Shown here: piece by piece, positions 6,845-14,310 of the stretch | Numbering within the stretch: position 1 is the first letter of the stretch | Layout: each line of letters begins with the position of its first letter | Origin: Hyphomicrobiales bacterium | GTDB lineage: Bacteria; Pseudomonadota; Alphaproteobacteria; Parvibaculales; Parvibaculaceae | DNA length: 14,971 nt | Direction: 5' to 3' | Assembly (NCBI GenBank): GCA_015655095.1 | Contig: JAATFR010000086.1 | Coordinates: 1-14,971 of the forward strand | Translations under genes and position numbers: made by a program | The notes under the pieces: generated by a model | Seen by the model: only the letters and a program-made list of their open reading frames with translations | Databases searched by the model: none | What the model was told of the DNA's origin: nothing

Positions 6845-8128
6845 TCAAGCCGCCTTTTGTGCGATCTGCATCAGTTCACGCGCGCGCGGCAGGGCAAGGG
6901 CCACCCGCTCCAGCACCTCGGCCCGCAGTTCAGGGGAAATCAGCAGCCCCGGCTTGAACTGGAGCACACGCGGATCGAGCGAGGAGAAGATGGCCCAGAC
7001 GCCATTCTCATAAAGCGCCCGGGACATGAATTTCGCTCCCTCAGGATGGTCAAAGCCCAGACCCATGATCAGGCCGTTCTGGCGAATCTCGTTGAAGAAA
7101 TCACCTTGCCTGGCCTTGAGATCCGCAAGCCCCTTCGTGAAATCGGCGCTCGCCGCCACAACATTCGCCACCACGTCGGGACGCCGGGTGATTTCCAGCG
7201 TCTTCAACGCCACGATGCAGCCAAGCTCCGCCCCGCCCCCGGTCGACATGTGGGCAAAGCCGTCCTCCTTCAGCCATGCCCCCGTTTTCTCGTTCAGCAG
7301 CACGATGGCAATGGGATAAAGACCGCCGGTGATGCCCTTGGCCGACACCAGAATATCGGGCACGACGCCATAGCCCTCGATGGCCCAGAGCGTTCCGGTG
7401 CGCATCAGACCGGTCTGGACCTCATCGGCGATATAGAGCGACCCATATTTCTCGCAGAGCGCCTTGACGCCCGGCAGATAGCCCTCGGCGGGCATGGGAA
7501 AGCCATAGGTCGCCGGGATGGTTTCCATGATGACTGCGGCGACATCGCCCGCGGACAGGGCCTGTTCCATCGCGTCGAGATCGTTGAACGGCACCTGGGT
7601 GAATTTGTCCGGCCGTTCGGACAGAAAGAGACGCGAGAAGCGCTCGTCGCCGGTGCAGACGGCAAGGCCGGTATGGCCATGATAGGCCTTGATGATGCTG
7701 ACGATGCGCTTGCGCCTGGTCGCGTGGCGCGCGCTCTTGAGCGCGATGTCGATGGCCTCGCCGCCGCCCGATGCAAAGGCCGTGTAGCAGGTTTCCCACG
7801 GCATGGTCTTCGACACGGCTTCGGCGAAGGCGGTCCGGGCGAGCGAGGGGAAATGATGGTTGCCCATGTCGAAATGATCGAGCGCCAGCTTCAGCGTCTC
7901 GACCAGCTCCGGGTTGCGATGGCCCAGATTATAGGTGCCGCCATTCAGATGCACGTCGATTAGCCGCTTGCCCGACATGTCCCAGAGAAAATACCCCTCG
8001 CGCTTGTCGATCACGAGATCCGTGCCCGCCTCGATCCAGAAATCCGTCTTGTGCGGATTCCAGTAGCGCGCCGACTTTTCGAGAACCTCGGCCTTGGAGG
8101 CATATTTGAAAAAGCCGTAATCATACAT
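6845..8128 (-). CDS. Class-III PLP enzyme (aminotransferase or amine-phosphate phospho-lyase)
   Basis: PLP enzyme of fold type I, class-III aminotransferase family, 427 residues. Visible are LNGGTYNLGHRNPE (61-74), a PLP-phosphate loop ASGGGEA (119-125, usually SGTEA or SGSEA), YHGHTG (149-154), Asp235 that contacts the pyridine nitrogen (IADEVQTG), the PLP lysine Lys264 (SAKGITGG), and Thr296 (HMSTGG) for the phosphate. GGGAG precedes the ATG. It is 36 bases after the second permease gene, in the importer operon. Family members are omega-aminotransferases, or phospho-lyases that remove phosphate and ammonia from ethanolamine phosphate or 5-phosphohydroxylysine. Sequence alone does not separate them. 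The divergent small-molecule kinase makes phospho-lyase attractive; transamination of an imported amine is the conservative reading. Confidence 0.9.
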   Translation of the reverse strand: MYDYGFFKYASKAEVLEKSARYWNPHKTDFWIEAGTDLVIDKREGYFLWDMSGKRLIDVHLNGGTYNLGHRNPELVETLKLALDHFDMGNHHFPSLARTAFAEAVSKTMPWETCYTAFASGGGEAIDIALKSARHATRRKRIVSIIKAYHGHTGLAVCTGDERFSRLFLSERPDKFTQVPFNDLDAMEQALSAGDVAAVIMETIPATYGFPMPAEGYLPGVKALCEKYGSLYIADEVQTGLMRTGTLWAIEGYGVVPDILVSAKGITGGLYPIAIVLLNEKTGAWLKEDGFAHMSTGGGAELGCIVALKTLEITRRPDVVANVVAASADFTKGLADLKARQGDFFNEIRQNGLIMGLGFDHPEGAKFMSRALYENGVWAIFSSLDPRVLQFKPGLLISPELRAEVLERVALALPRARELMQIAQKAA

Positions 8129-8164
8129 GTCAGTCTCCCGATGAATAAAGCCCGGTGCGCGCCG

Positions 8165-8968
8165 TCAGTTCGAGCGCCGGCGGGCGAGGATGACCGCCAC
8201 GCCGCCGATGCTGAGAACAAGAGCCGCCCCAAGCGTGCTCATGGTTCCAAGCGTCGGCACCATGGGCGTGTAGCCCGCGATCATTTTAGTGAAAAGCCAT
8301 TTCGGCACGGTGCTGTCCGCACCCGACGTATAGAGCGAGAGCGGGAAATTGCCCCATGACAGCAGGAAGGCGAACAGCATGCCTGACCAGATGCCCGGCC
8401 AGAGCATGGGAAGCGTCACCTCCTTCATCACCTGAAACCGGCTCGCGCCGAGATCAAAGGCCGCCTCCTCCACCACGGGATCGAAACCATAGACCTGAAT
8501 GGCGATGACGAGCGTGATGACCGGCGCAATCCAGACCAGATGGGCGATAACCGCCGTGTGCCAGCTCAGGGGCAGGCCCAGCGCATTGAACCAGAGCAGA
8601 AGCGCCAGCCCCAGAACCGGCTGAGGAAAAAAGATCGGCAGAAGAACGACCTTTTGAAAAAGGCTGCGCCCCTTCCAGTTATAGCGCGCAAAGGCCAGCG
8701 CCCCGAAAAAGCCGATGATCGTCGCCAGCACCGTGACGCTGCCTGCCAGCATCAGCGAGGTCTTGACCAGCGTGCTGACCTCGATGGAGGCCATCGTCTT
8801 GTCCCACCAGTCGAAGGACCATTTTCTGATGGGGAACAGGAAATAGCGCGACTTGGTCAGCGAGGCGAGCGCGCTGCAAAAGACGGGAAGATAGACGACG
8901 AAGATCACAAAGAGCGTCCAAACCCAAAGGAGCGTTCTGGTGCGAAGGGCGGCCTGTTCCTGATTCAT
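8165..8968 (-). CDS. ABC transporter permease, PotC-like
   Basis: Inner-membrane permease of 267 residues, the second of the importer pair. Hydrophobic segments suggest six membrane spans: the first near 12-34 (LLWVWTLFVIFVVYLPVF), the last near 243-262, followed by a positively charged tail ARRRSN. The cytoplasmic ATPase-coupling EAA loop reads EEAAFDLGASRFQVMKEV and then TLPMLWPGI. Such proteins pair with a PotB-like subunit and a PotA-like ATPase to import polyamines or related organic amines. GAGAAG is six bases from the ATG and overlaps the end of the PotB-like gene region; the gap is 10 bases. The PLP-enzyme gene follows 36 bases later. Confidence 0.92.
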   Translation of the reverse strand: MNQEQAALRTRTLLWVWTLFVIFVVYLPVFCSALASLTKSRYFLFPIRKWSFDWWDKTMASIEVSTLVKTSLMLAGSVTVLATIIGFFGALAFARYNWKGRSLFQKVVLLPIFFPQPVLGLALLLWFNALGLPLSWHTAVIAHLVWIAPVITLVIAIQVYGFDPVVEEAAFDLGASRFQVMKEVTLPMLWPGIWSGMLFAFLLSWGNFPLSLYTSGADSTVPKWLFTKMIAGYTPMVPTLGTMSTLGAALVLSIGGVAVILARRRSN

Positions 8969-8978
8969 GATGCGCTTC

Positions 8979-9893
8979 TCACTTCCGGCCGAGCACGCGG
9001 TCCAGATCGAGCTTGAACAGCATGAACAAGGTCAATCCGCCGGTAATGAGGGTGATGAGCACGGCCAGCGCCGAGCCGAGCGGCCAGTTCTGCGCATAGG
9101 TGAAGGACACTTCGATATCGTGGGTAAGAACGATGACCGACTGGCCGCCAAGCACTTTCGATTCCGCGATGGCCCCGACTGCGAGCACGAAGGTGAGCAG
9201 CAGGCCGATCATGAAGCCTGGCATAGCAAGGGGAAGCTCGATCTCGCGCCAGACCTGATAGCGGCTCGCCCCCAGATCCTTTGCCGCATCGACCACATCG
9301 CGCGGCAGCAGGGAAAGGCCCAGCACCAACGGGAAAAGCATGTATGGCAGATAGGTGTAGATCATGCCGAACAGGATGATGCCGGGCGAATAAAGCACCT
9401 CCGGCGCGTCGGCCCCGCCCAGAAGATTGAGCGTGCCGTCAAAGACGCCGTTCTTGATAAAGAACAGCACCCAGCCATAAAGCCGGACGTTCTCGGAAAT
9501 GAAGAGGGGAAAGACGAAGAGAGTGCTGACAAGTCCGGACCAGCGCCCGAACACATAAACCATGCCATAGGCGATCGGATAGGCAATGACGGAGAGCATG
9601 AGAACCGTGACGGCGGCAAGGCTCAGCGACCAGAGGAACGACATCCATACCGTGTTCTCCGTATTGAAGATCTCGGCATAGTTGGCGAAACTGAAACTGC
9701 TGAAGACATTGAACGAATGCGGTTCGGCGAAGGAATAGGCAATGACAGCCGTGAGCGGCGCCGCAAAGCCGAGCAACAACAGCACGATGACGGGAAGAGC
9801 GCAGCGGGCGCCGGGCGTGAGGAGAGGCCCACGGCTCTTTTTCACGGCCCCGGAAATGGCACTGTCCTGAATTTGAAGCGCGTGACTTTCCAT
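8979..9893 (-). CDS. ABC transporter permease, PotB-like
   Basis: Inner-membrane permease of 304 residues. A hydrophilic N-terminus of about 27 residues precedes six likely spans, the first CALPVIVLLLLGFAAPLTAV near 31-50. The large periplasmic loop after span 1 contains FSFANYAEIF, as in PotB/PotH proteins. The EAA loop is DAAKDLGASRYQVWREI and then ELPLAMPGF. It follows the ATPase gene by three bases; its GGAG ribosome site is inside the last codons of that gene, which suggests translational coupling. It should form the transmembrane channel with the PotC-like protein. Confidence 0.93.
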   Translation of the reverse strand: MESHALQIQDSAISGAVKKSRGPLLTPGARCALPVIVLLLLGFAAPLTAVIAYSFAEPHSFNVFSSFSFANYAEIFNTENTVWMSFLWSLSLAAVTVLMLSVIAYPIAYGMVYVFGRWSGLVSTLFVFPLFISENVRLYGWVLFFIKNGVFDGTLNLLGGADAPEVLYSPGIILFGMIYTYLPYMLFPLVLGLSLLPRDVVDAAKDLGASRYQVWREIELPLAMPGFMIGLLLTFVLAVGAIAESKVLGGQSVIVLTHDIEVSFTYAQNWPLGSALAVLITLITGGLTLFMLFKLDLDRVLGRK

Positions 9894-9896
9894 CGC

Positions 9897-10973
9897 TCAC
9901 TCCGCCACAAAAATGGCATCGGCGGCGTCCCAGCCGATCGTGACATCGCCGCCCCCGAAGGATTGGCGGCGGGGCTGCTCGACCAGAAACATCCGCTCGC
10001 CGACACGGACCTGATATTGCACGCGCGAGCCCAGCGAATATTCATTGTGTACGCGGCCTGTAAGGCAGTTGTCGGCATCGGACGGCAACGCGAGAAAGCG
10101 CAGGAACTCGGGCCGGATCACGACATAGCCGTCAGTGGAGGCGGGCGCGTTGACGGTGAAGCTGCCCGCAAGGTCTTCCGACTTGTAGCGTCCCGATCCA
10201 TCCGGCCGGACCCGGACGATATTGACCTCGCCCATGAATTCCGAAACGAACTTGTCGGAGGGCTTTGTATAGATTTCCTCAGGCGTGCCAACCTGCACGA
10301 GGCGGCCATCGCGCATCACGCCGATACGGTCGGACATGACCATGGCTTCCTCAAGACTGTGCGTGATGTAGATGAAGGTCTTCCCCGTTTCCCGGTGCAG
10401 ATCCTTCAGCTCCTTTTCCAGCGTCTTGCGCAGCTTGTAGTCGAGCGCCGACAGGGGCTCGTCGAACAGCAGGATTTCCGGGTCGTAGGTGAATGCCCTC
10501 GCCAGCGCCACGCGCTGTTTTTCGCCACCGGAGCATTTCATGACGTTCTTTGAATAATAGGTCTCGGGCAGGCGCACCACGCGCATGAGTTCGAGCGCCC
10601 GCTCCTTGCGCGCGGCTGGCGCGATCTTGCGCATTTTCAGCGCAAACTCGATGTTCTGGCCGACCGTCATATGCGGAAACAGGGCCAGCGACTGGAACAC
10701 GAGACAGGTCGGACGCTTGTTCGCCGGCATGTCGTTGAGGCTTTCGCCTCGCAGGTAGATCGCCCCCTCGCTCGGCTGGTCCATGCCCGCCAGCATCCGC
10801 AGCAAGGTCGTCTTGCCGGAGCCGGAGGGGCCGACAATGGTGAAGAATTCCCCCTCCATCACGGAAAGATCGATCCGTTCGACGGCATTGAAGCCGTCGA
10901 ACGTCTTTCGCACGCCCACAAGATCGAGCAGAAGCTTCTGGCGGGATACGCCCATCAACGCAGTCTCACTCAT
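9897..10973 (-). CDS. ABC transporter ATP-binding protein, PotA-like
   Basis: Cytoplasmic ATPase of 358 residues powering the importer. Walker A is GPSGSGKT (48-55), the Q-loop Gln94 (FQSLALFPHMTV), the signature CSGGEKQRVALAR (147-159, with Cys for the usual Leu and EK for QQ), Walker B ILLFDEPLSALD (167-178), and the switch His205 (YITHSLEEA). Residues from about 245 on form the TOBE-type regulatory domain typical of PotA, MalK and FbpC. GGGG lies seven bases from the ATG. It is 43 bases after the binding-protein gene and three before the PotB-like gene, the common binding protein, ATPase, permease, permease order. Polyamine-like cargo is inferred from the family. Confidence 0.94.
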   Translation of the reverse strand: MSETALMGVSRQKLLLDLVGVRKTFDGFNAVERIDLSVMEGEFFTIVGPSGSGKTTLLRMLAGMDQPSEGAIYLRGESLNDMPANKRPTCLVFQSLALFPHMTVGQNIEFALKMRKIAPAARKERALELMRVVRLPETYYSKNVMKCSGGEKQRVALARAFTYDPEILLFDEPLSALDYKLRKTLEKELKDLHRETGKTFIYITHSLEEAMVMSDRIGVMRDGRLVQVGTPEEIYTKPSDKFVSEFMGEVNIVRVRPDGSGRYKSEDLAGSFTVNAPASTDGYVVIRPEFLRFLALPSDADNCLTGRVHNEYSLGSRVQYQVRVGERMFLVEQPRRQSFGGGDVTIGWDAADAIFVAE

Positions 10974-11016
10974 TCACAACCCCTGCTCTTTCTGCCTGCT
11001 TTCTGTCTCGCGGAGG

Positions 11017-12165
11017 TCAGCCGCGTTCGCGCTTGGCGGCGTTGAGCAGGTCCAGCGCCTTTTCATAGTCAGGGACGATATCGTAGGCGACCGAACGGGC
11101 CATTTCCTCCTGGAGCGAATCCCACTGGATGGCCTCAAGCTCATCCTTGGTGAAGAGCTTGAAGCATTCGGGATTACCCATCTGCGAGACGGGGTTGAAG
11201 GTACCTTCCGCGAACGCCACGGTGTGCGCCACCTCAGGCCGCTGCACATATTCCAGAAATTTCGGCGCGAGCGGAGACAGGTTCGGATTGTTCACGGTCG
11301 AGGTGACCTCGATCCACATAACGCCACCCTTGCCGTTCATCGGGCCGCGCAGAGGCGTGATGCCGCGAAGGTTCGGATAGCCATCGGCACGGGCAGGCGA
11401 AACGGAATAAGTGCCGCCGGTGAGATAGAGATCGATCTCTCCGGAAATCAGGGCCTGATTGAGCGAGGCCATGTCGCCGATCAACTTGGCGCCCTTGTAG
11501 ATGCGTTTGGCCGTTGCGAGGAACGTCGCCATCTCCGCATCGTTGTGAACCTTGAACGGATCGATGCCCGCGACGAGGAACATGTCAAAGACGTTCCAGT
11601 CGTCCGATTCCTGCACGCCGTAGCGGCCCACAATGGCCTTGTCGTTGAACAAATCCCAGCCTTCGTCCTCGGCCATCTTGCGGCTGACCTTGTCGGTGTT
11701 GACGACAAAGGAGTAAGGCCCAAACCGCTGGGCCATGCCGAGCAGATCCTTGCCGTCGTCGCTCATGGCCCAATGGAAAGGCGCCTTGAACTCAGGCAGC
11801 ATTTTCGCGAAATAGGGCTGGAAAACTTCCTGATCGAGCGGCTTGATCAGTTTTTCGGGCCACATGAGCTTTCGTGCCCATGGATTGTTCAGATTGATCA
11901 GATCCCAGACCTTCGTTTCACCGGCGCGCAGCCGGTTCACCATAGTCGGGTCGTTGGTGAGCGATTCCGCCTTGACCGTCGCGCCGAATTCCGTGCGGAA
12001 CGGGTCCAGTACCTGGGCGGAATTGTAACCTTCCCAGCACAGGATATTTAATTCCTTGTCCCGCCCGGCGGCAAAGGCGTTCCGCGCGAACCCTGTGGAT
12101 GTCGCCGCAACCGCACCGCCCGCACCCAGCATCTGAAGGACGGTCCGCCTCGAAAACTCAACCAT
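11017..12165 (-). CDS. Periplasmic substrate-binding protein, PotD/PotF-like, TAT signal
   Basis: Extracytoplasmic solute-binding protein (family 1/8 type) of 382 residues. The N-terminus has a twin-arginine motif SRRTVLQM (5-12), a hydrophobic stretch LGAGGAVAATS and a likely cut after AFA, so it should be exported folded by TAT. The mature start KELNILCWEGYNSAQVLDPF matches the PotD/PotF-type beginning. A TTG at 12171 is in frame, but ATG 12165 has GAGGGG six bases upstream and is preferred. It is the first gene of the minus-strand operon and sets cargo choice; relatives bind putrescine, spermidine and other small amines. The binding-pocket residues cannot be assigned safely, so the ligand stays open. 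Transcription starts in the AT-rich control region upstream. Confidence 0.93.
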   Translation of the reverse strand: MVEFSRRTVLQMLGAGGAVAATSTGFARNAFAAGRDKELNILCWEGYNSAQVLDPFRTEFGATVKAESLTNDPTMVNRLRAGETKVWDLINLNNPWARKLMWPEKLIKPLDQEVFQPYFAKMLPEFKAPFHWAMSDDGKDLLGMAQRFGPYSFVVNTDKVSRKMAEDEGWDLFNDKAIVGRYGVQESDDWNVFDMFLVAGIDPFKVHNDAEMATFLATAKRIYKGAKLIGDMASLNQALISGEIDLYLTGGTYSVSPARADGYPNLRGITPLRGPMNGKGGVMWIEVTSTVNNPNLSPLAPKFLEYVQRPEVAHTVAFAEGTFNPVSQMGNPECFKLFTKDELEAIQWDSLQEEMARSVAYDIVPDYEKALDLLNAAKRERG

Positions 12166-12274
12166 GCTCAACCCCTCGACAAGTGCGCCCCATATGGACG
12201 CTGACTACGGCCCCGGTTTTGCATCCCCTATTTAATTGTGGGAACTCCAACCCTGATCATGGAAGGCTACACAT

Positions 12275-12300
12275 ATTTATGTTGCACTTGCAATATAAAT
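12275..12300. promoter_or_regulatory. Operator-like palindrome O1 in divergent control region
   Basis: A 26-bp dyad: ATTTAT-G-TTGCA on the left and TGCAA-T-ATAAAT on the right, 11 of 13 pairs matching. It lies between the importer operon and the kinase gene in an AT-rich patch unlike the surrounding GC-rich DNA. A related sequence occurs 53 bases downstream (O2). The nearby DeoR protein is the obvious candidate binder. Confidence 0.6.
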
Positions 12301-12312
12301 GACTGGTATTAT
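12282..12312 (+). promoter_or_regulatory. Possible sigma70-type promoter for the kinase gene
   Basis: TTGCAC (12282-12287) and TATTAT (12307-12312) resemble -35 and -10 boxes, but the spacer is 19 bases, longer than ideal. The start would fall near 12319, about 49 bases ahead of the kinase ATG. O1 covers the -35 and O2 would lie in the early transcript. Confidence 0.35.
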
Positions 12313-12330
12313 GGCTTAAGATAAAGATTT

Positions 12331-12350
12331 TACGTTGTACTTACCACATA
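12331..12350. promoter_or_regulatory. Second operator-like repeat O2
   Basis: TACGTTGTACTTACCACATA here matches TATGTTGCACTTGCAATATA at 12278-12297 in 15 of 20 positions, in direct orientation and exactly 53 bases apart, about five helical turns. It ends nine bases before the GAGG ribosome site of the kinase gene. The copies look like paired sites for one repressor. Confidence 0.5.
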
Positions 12351-12367
12351 CCCTGAGTGAGGCATGA

Positions 12368-13369
12368 ATGTCGGCCGAGTATGCTGATGACGTCCTGCGG
12401 GACTTTGAAGCCATGGTCAGGGGCAATCTGCCCAAATGGGGCCTGCCGCCAGACACCTGCATCCGGCTTCTCAGCATTTCGGAAAACGCGACCTATCTTC
12501 TGGAAGACGGCGCCAACGGGCGCGCCCTCGTGCTGCGCATCCATCGCGACGGCTATCATGCGCCTGAAGAGATCCAGTCAGAGCTGGCCTGGATCATGGC
12601 GCTGCGCGCCGAACGGGTCATCGAAACCCCCCAGCCCATCCCGGGCATCGACGGCGTTCTGGTGCAAAGACTGATGTCACCCAGCGGCCTTCCGCCCCGA
12701 TATGCCGTCGCCTTTGAATTTGTGGAGGGCCGGGAACCCGAACAGGGCACGGAGCTCGCCCCCTCCTTCCACATGCTGGGCTCCCTGACGGCCCGGATGC
12801 ATGGCCATGTTCAACAATGGCAGCGGCCGGAAGGCTTTACCCGCAAGGTATGGGACTTCGAATCGATGTTCGGCAGGGTGCGGCACTGGGGACCCTGGGA
12901 GGAAGGCATGGGCCTTACCCCCGACGGCGCGCGCCTGCTGACGCGCACGCTCCACGTGATCAGGGAAAGGCTTGACCGCTTCGGCCGCGGCCCCGACCGG
13001 TTCGGTCTTGTTCATGCCGACATGCGTCTGGCAAACCTGCTGGTCGCGCCCCCTCACCTCCATGTAATCGACTTCGACGACTGCGGCCTGAGCTGGTACC
13101 TCTATGATTTTGCCACCGCCGTCAGCTTCTTTGAGGATGATCCCGTCGTTCCGGAACTGATGGAGGCATGGGTCGAGGGCTATCGCACGATCGCTCCCCT
13201 TGGCGCGGCGGAGGTCGCCGAATTGCCGACGCTGGTGGCCGCCCGGCGTATCCTGCTCACCGGCTGGATCGCGGCGCACGCCGAGGTTCCCATCGCCCAA
13301 CAGTTAGGGACGAAATTCACCGACAACACCCTTAAGGTCGCGGAGCATTTCCTGAGCTACGTGGCCTGA
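12368..13369 (+). CDS. APH/SrkA-like small-molecule kinase
   Basis: Phosphotransferase of the APH/choline kinase fold, 333 residues. The N-lobe has ALVLRIHRDGYHAPEEIQSE (53-72): Arg57 stands where ATP-binding kinases have Lys, and Glu72 is the likely partner, as is usual in this subgroup. The catalytic loop is LVHADMRLANLL (214-225) with Asp218 and Asn223; the metal motif VIDFDDCG (233-240) includes Asp235 and Asp237. Relatives phosphorylate hydroxyl groups of homoserine, choline, ethanolamine, hydroxylysine, aminoglycosides or protein Ser/Thr. GAGG is five bases from the ATG. It is divergent from an amine importer and class-III PLP operon and 53 bases ahead of an SDR gene. I infer a metabolic kinase for the imported amino alcohol; antibiotic resistance is less likely in this context. 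Confidence 0.88.
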   Translation: MSAEYADDVLRDFEAMVRGNLPKWGLPPDTCIRLLSISENATYLLEDGANGRALVLRIHRDGYHAPEEIQSELAWIMALRAERVIETPQPIPGIDGVLVQRLMSPSGLPPRYAVAFEFVEGREPEQGTELAPSFHMLGSLTARMHGHVQQWQRPEGFTRKVWDFESMFGRVRHWGPWEEGMGLTPDGARLLTRTLHVIRERLDRFGRGPDRFGLVHADMRLANLLVAPPHLHVIDFDDCGLSWYLYDFATAVSFFEDDPVVPELMEAWVEGYRTIAPLGAAEVAELPTLVAARRILLTGWIAAHAEVPIAQQLGTKFTDNTLKVAEHFLSYVA

Positions 13370-13422
13370 CCCACCTCGAACGACATCTCATCAGCACAGG
13401 CCATCAACACAGGATTTCTTTC

Positions 13423-14178
13423 ATGTTCACGTCACTCAAGGGCCGCTCCGTCATCGTCACCGGCGGCAGCAAGGGCATTGGCCGGGGCATAGCCCTGCGT
13501 TTCGGCGAAGTCGGCTGCAAGGTTCTCATCGTGTCGCGCACGCTTGCCGACGCTGAAAAGGTCGCGGCCGAAATCACGGCCGTCGGCGGCACCGCCACGG
13601 GCTTCGCCGCTGACGTTTCCTCACCCGAGCAAGCCCGGAGCATGGCGCAGACAGCCGTTGATCTTCACGGCGGCATCGACATTCTGTGCGCCAATGCAGG
13701 CATCTTCCCGGCTGCCACCCTCGACGTGATGACGCCGGAGGACTTCGATCATGTGATCAACACAAACCTGCGCAGCACGTTTCTCACCGTGTCCGCCTGC
13801 CTTCCCGCCATCAAGGCGCAAGGCAAAGGCCGTATCGTGCTGACCTCTTCCATCACCGGCCCGATCACCGGCTATCCCGGCTGGTCCCATTATGGGGCGA
13901 GCAAGGCAGGCCAGCTTGGCTTTGCCCGCACCGCGGCCATCGAACTCGCGCCCTTCGGCATCACCATCAATTCGGTCATGCCAGGCAATATCCTGACGGA
14001 AGGATTGCTGGAAAACGGTCCCGATTATGTCAAACAGATGGAAGCCGCCATCCCGCTGGGACGACTGGGCACGGTCGCCGACATCGCCAACGGTGCGCTC
14101 TTTTTTGCCTCCGACGAGGCGGGCTTCATCACTGGACAGACCCTGGTCATTGATGGCGGGCAGGTGTTGCCCGAATAG
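13423..14178 (+). CDS. Short-chain dehydrogenase/reductase, FabG-like
   Basis: Classical SDR of 251 residues. TGGSKGIG (13-20) binds the cofactor, NAG (91-93) is intact, and the catalytic residues are Asn115 (NTNL), Ser143, Tyr157 and Lys161 (YGASK). The SRT following the second strand (Ser38-Arg39) suggests NADP(H). The C-terminus ends IDGGQVLPE. AGGA lies eight bases before the ATG. It is 53 bases after the kinase stop on the same strand, so both are probably one operon. In the proposed pathway it would reduce or oxidise the carbonyl product of the PLP enzyme, or act on the hydroxyl of the substrate. FabG-like sequence does not mean fatty acid synthesis here, since no other fab gene is near. 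Confidence 0.93.
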   Translation: MFTSLKGRSVIVTGGSKGIGRGIALRFGEVGCKVLIVSRTLADAEKVAAEITAVGGTATGFAADVSSPEQARSMAQTAVDLHGGIDILCANAGIFPAATLDVMTPEDFDHVINTNLRSTFLTVSACLPAIKAQGKGRIVLTSSITGPITGYPGWSHYGASKAGQLGFARTAAIELAPFGITINSVMPGNILTEGLLENGPDYVKQMEAAIPLGRLGTVADIANGALFFASDEAGFITGQTLVIDGGQVLPE

Positions 14179-14197
14179 GGCCTGCCCCAAAAGAGAG

Positions 14198-14247
14198 GCG
14201 CCCGGCCCGAACCGGCAAAGGGGAAAGCCAGATCGGATGCCGGGCGC
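14198..14247 (+). terminator. Possible stem after the SDR gene
   Basis: Perfect 9-base arms GCGCCCGGC (14198-14206) and GCCGGGCGC (14239-14247) enclose a 32-base loop, 19 bases after the SDR stop. There is no T-run, and the loop is long, so intrinsic termination is doubtful; it may act with Rho or only stabilise the 3' end. Confidence 0.3.
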
Positions 14248-14270
14248 AGAAACGGATGCCAGCCCCGACA

Positions 14271-14285
14271 GGCAGGGAACCTGCC
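14271..14285 (-). terminator. Possible short hairpin after the dioxygenase gene
   Basis: GGCAGG (14271-14276), a 3-base loop and CCTGCC (14280-14285) form a tight stem, 25 bases past the stop of the convergent dioxygenase gene. It lacks a T-run on either strand. It may separate the two convergent transcripts. Confidence 0.35.
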
Positions 14286-14310
14286 AGGGCAACCGGCGGG
14301 GAACCAGCTT

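Noticed and set aside
6752..7963. 403-residue open frame on the plus strand
   Set aside because: Antisense to the class-III PLP enzyme; no domain recognised.
8967..10553. 528-residue open frame on the plus strand
   Set aside because: Antisense to the PotB-like permease and PotA-like ATPase; low-complexity charged translation rich in Glu, Gly, Arg and His, no motif.
10783..12051. 422-residue open frame on the plus strand
   Set aside because: Antisense to the ATPase start and the binding-protein gene, both of which have solid motifs.
12368..13369. Reading the kinase as an aminoglycoside resistance gene
   Set aside because: The APH fold is shared by many metabolic kinases; the IDFDDCG and HADMRLAN forms and the importer/PLP-enzyme context favour a metabolic role.
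13423..14178. FabG of fatty acid synthesis
   Set aside because: No acyl carrier protein or other fab gene is near; the SDR follows a kinase gene in a catabolic setting.
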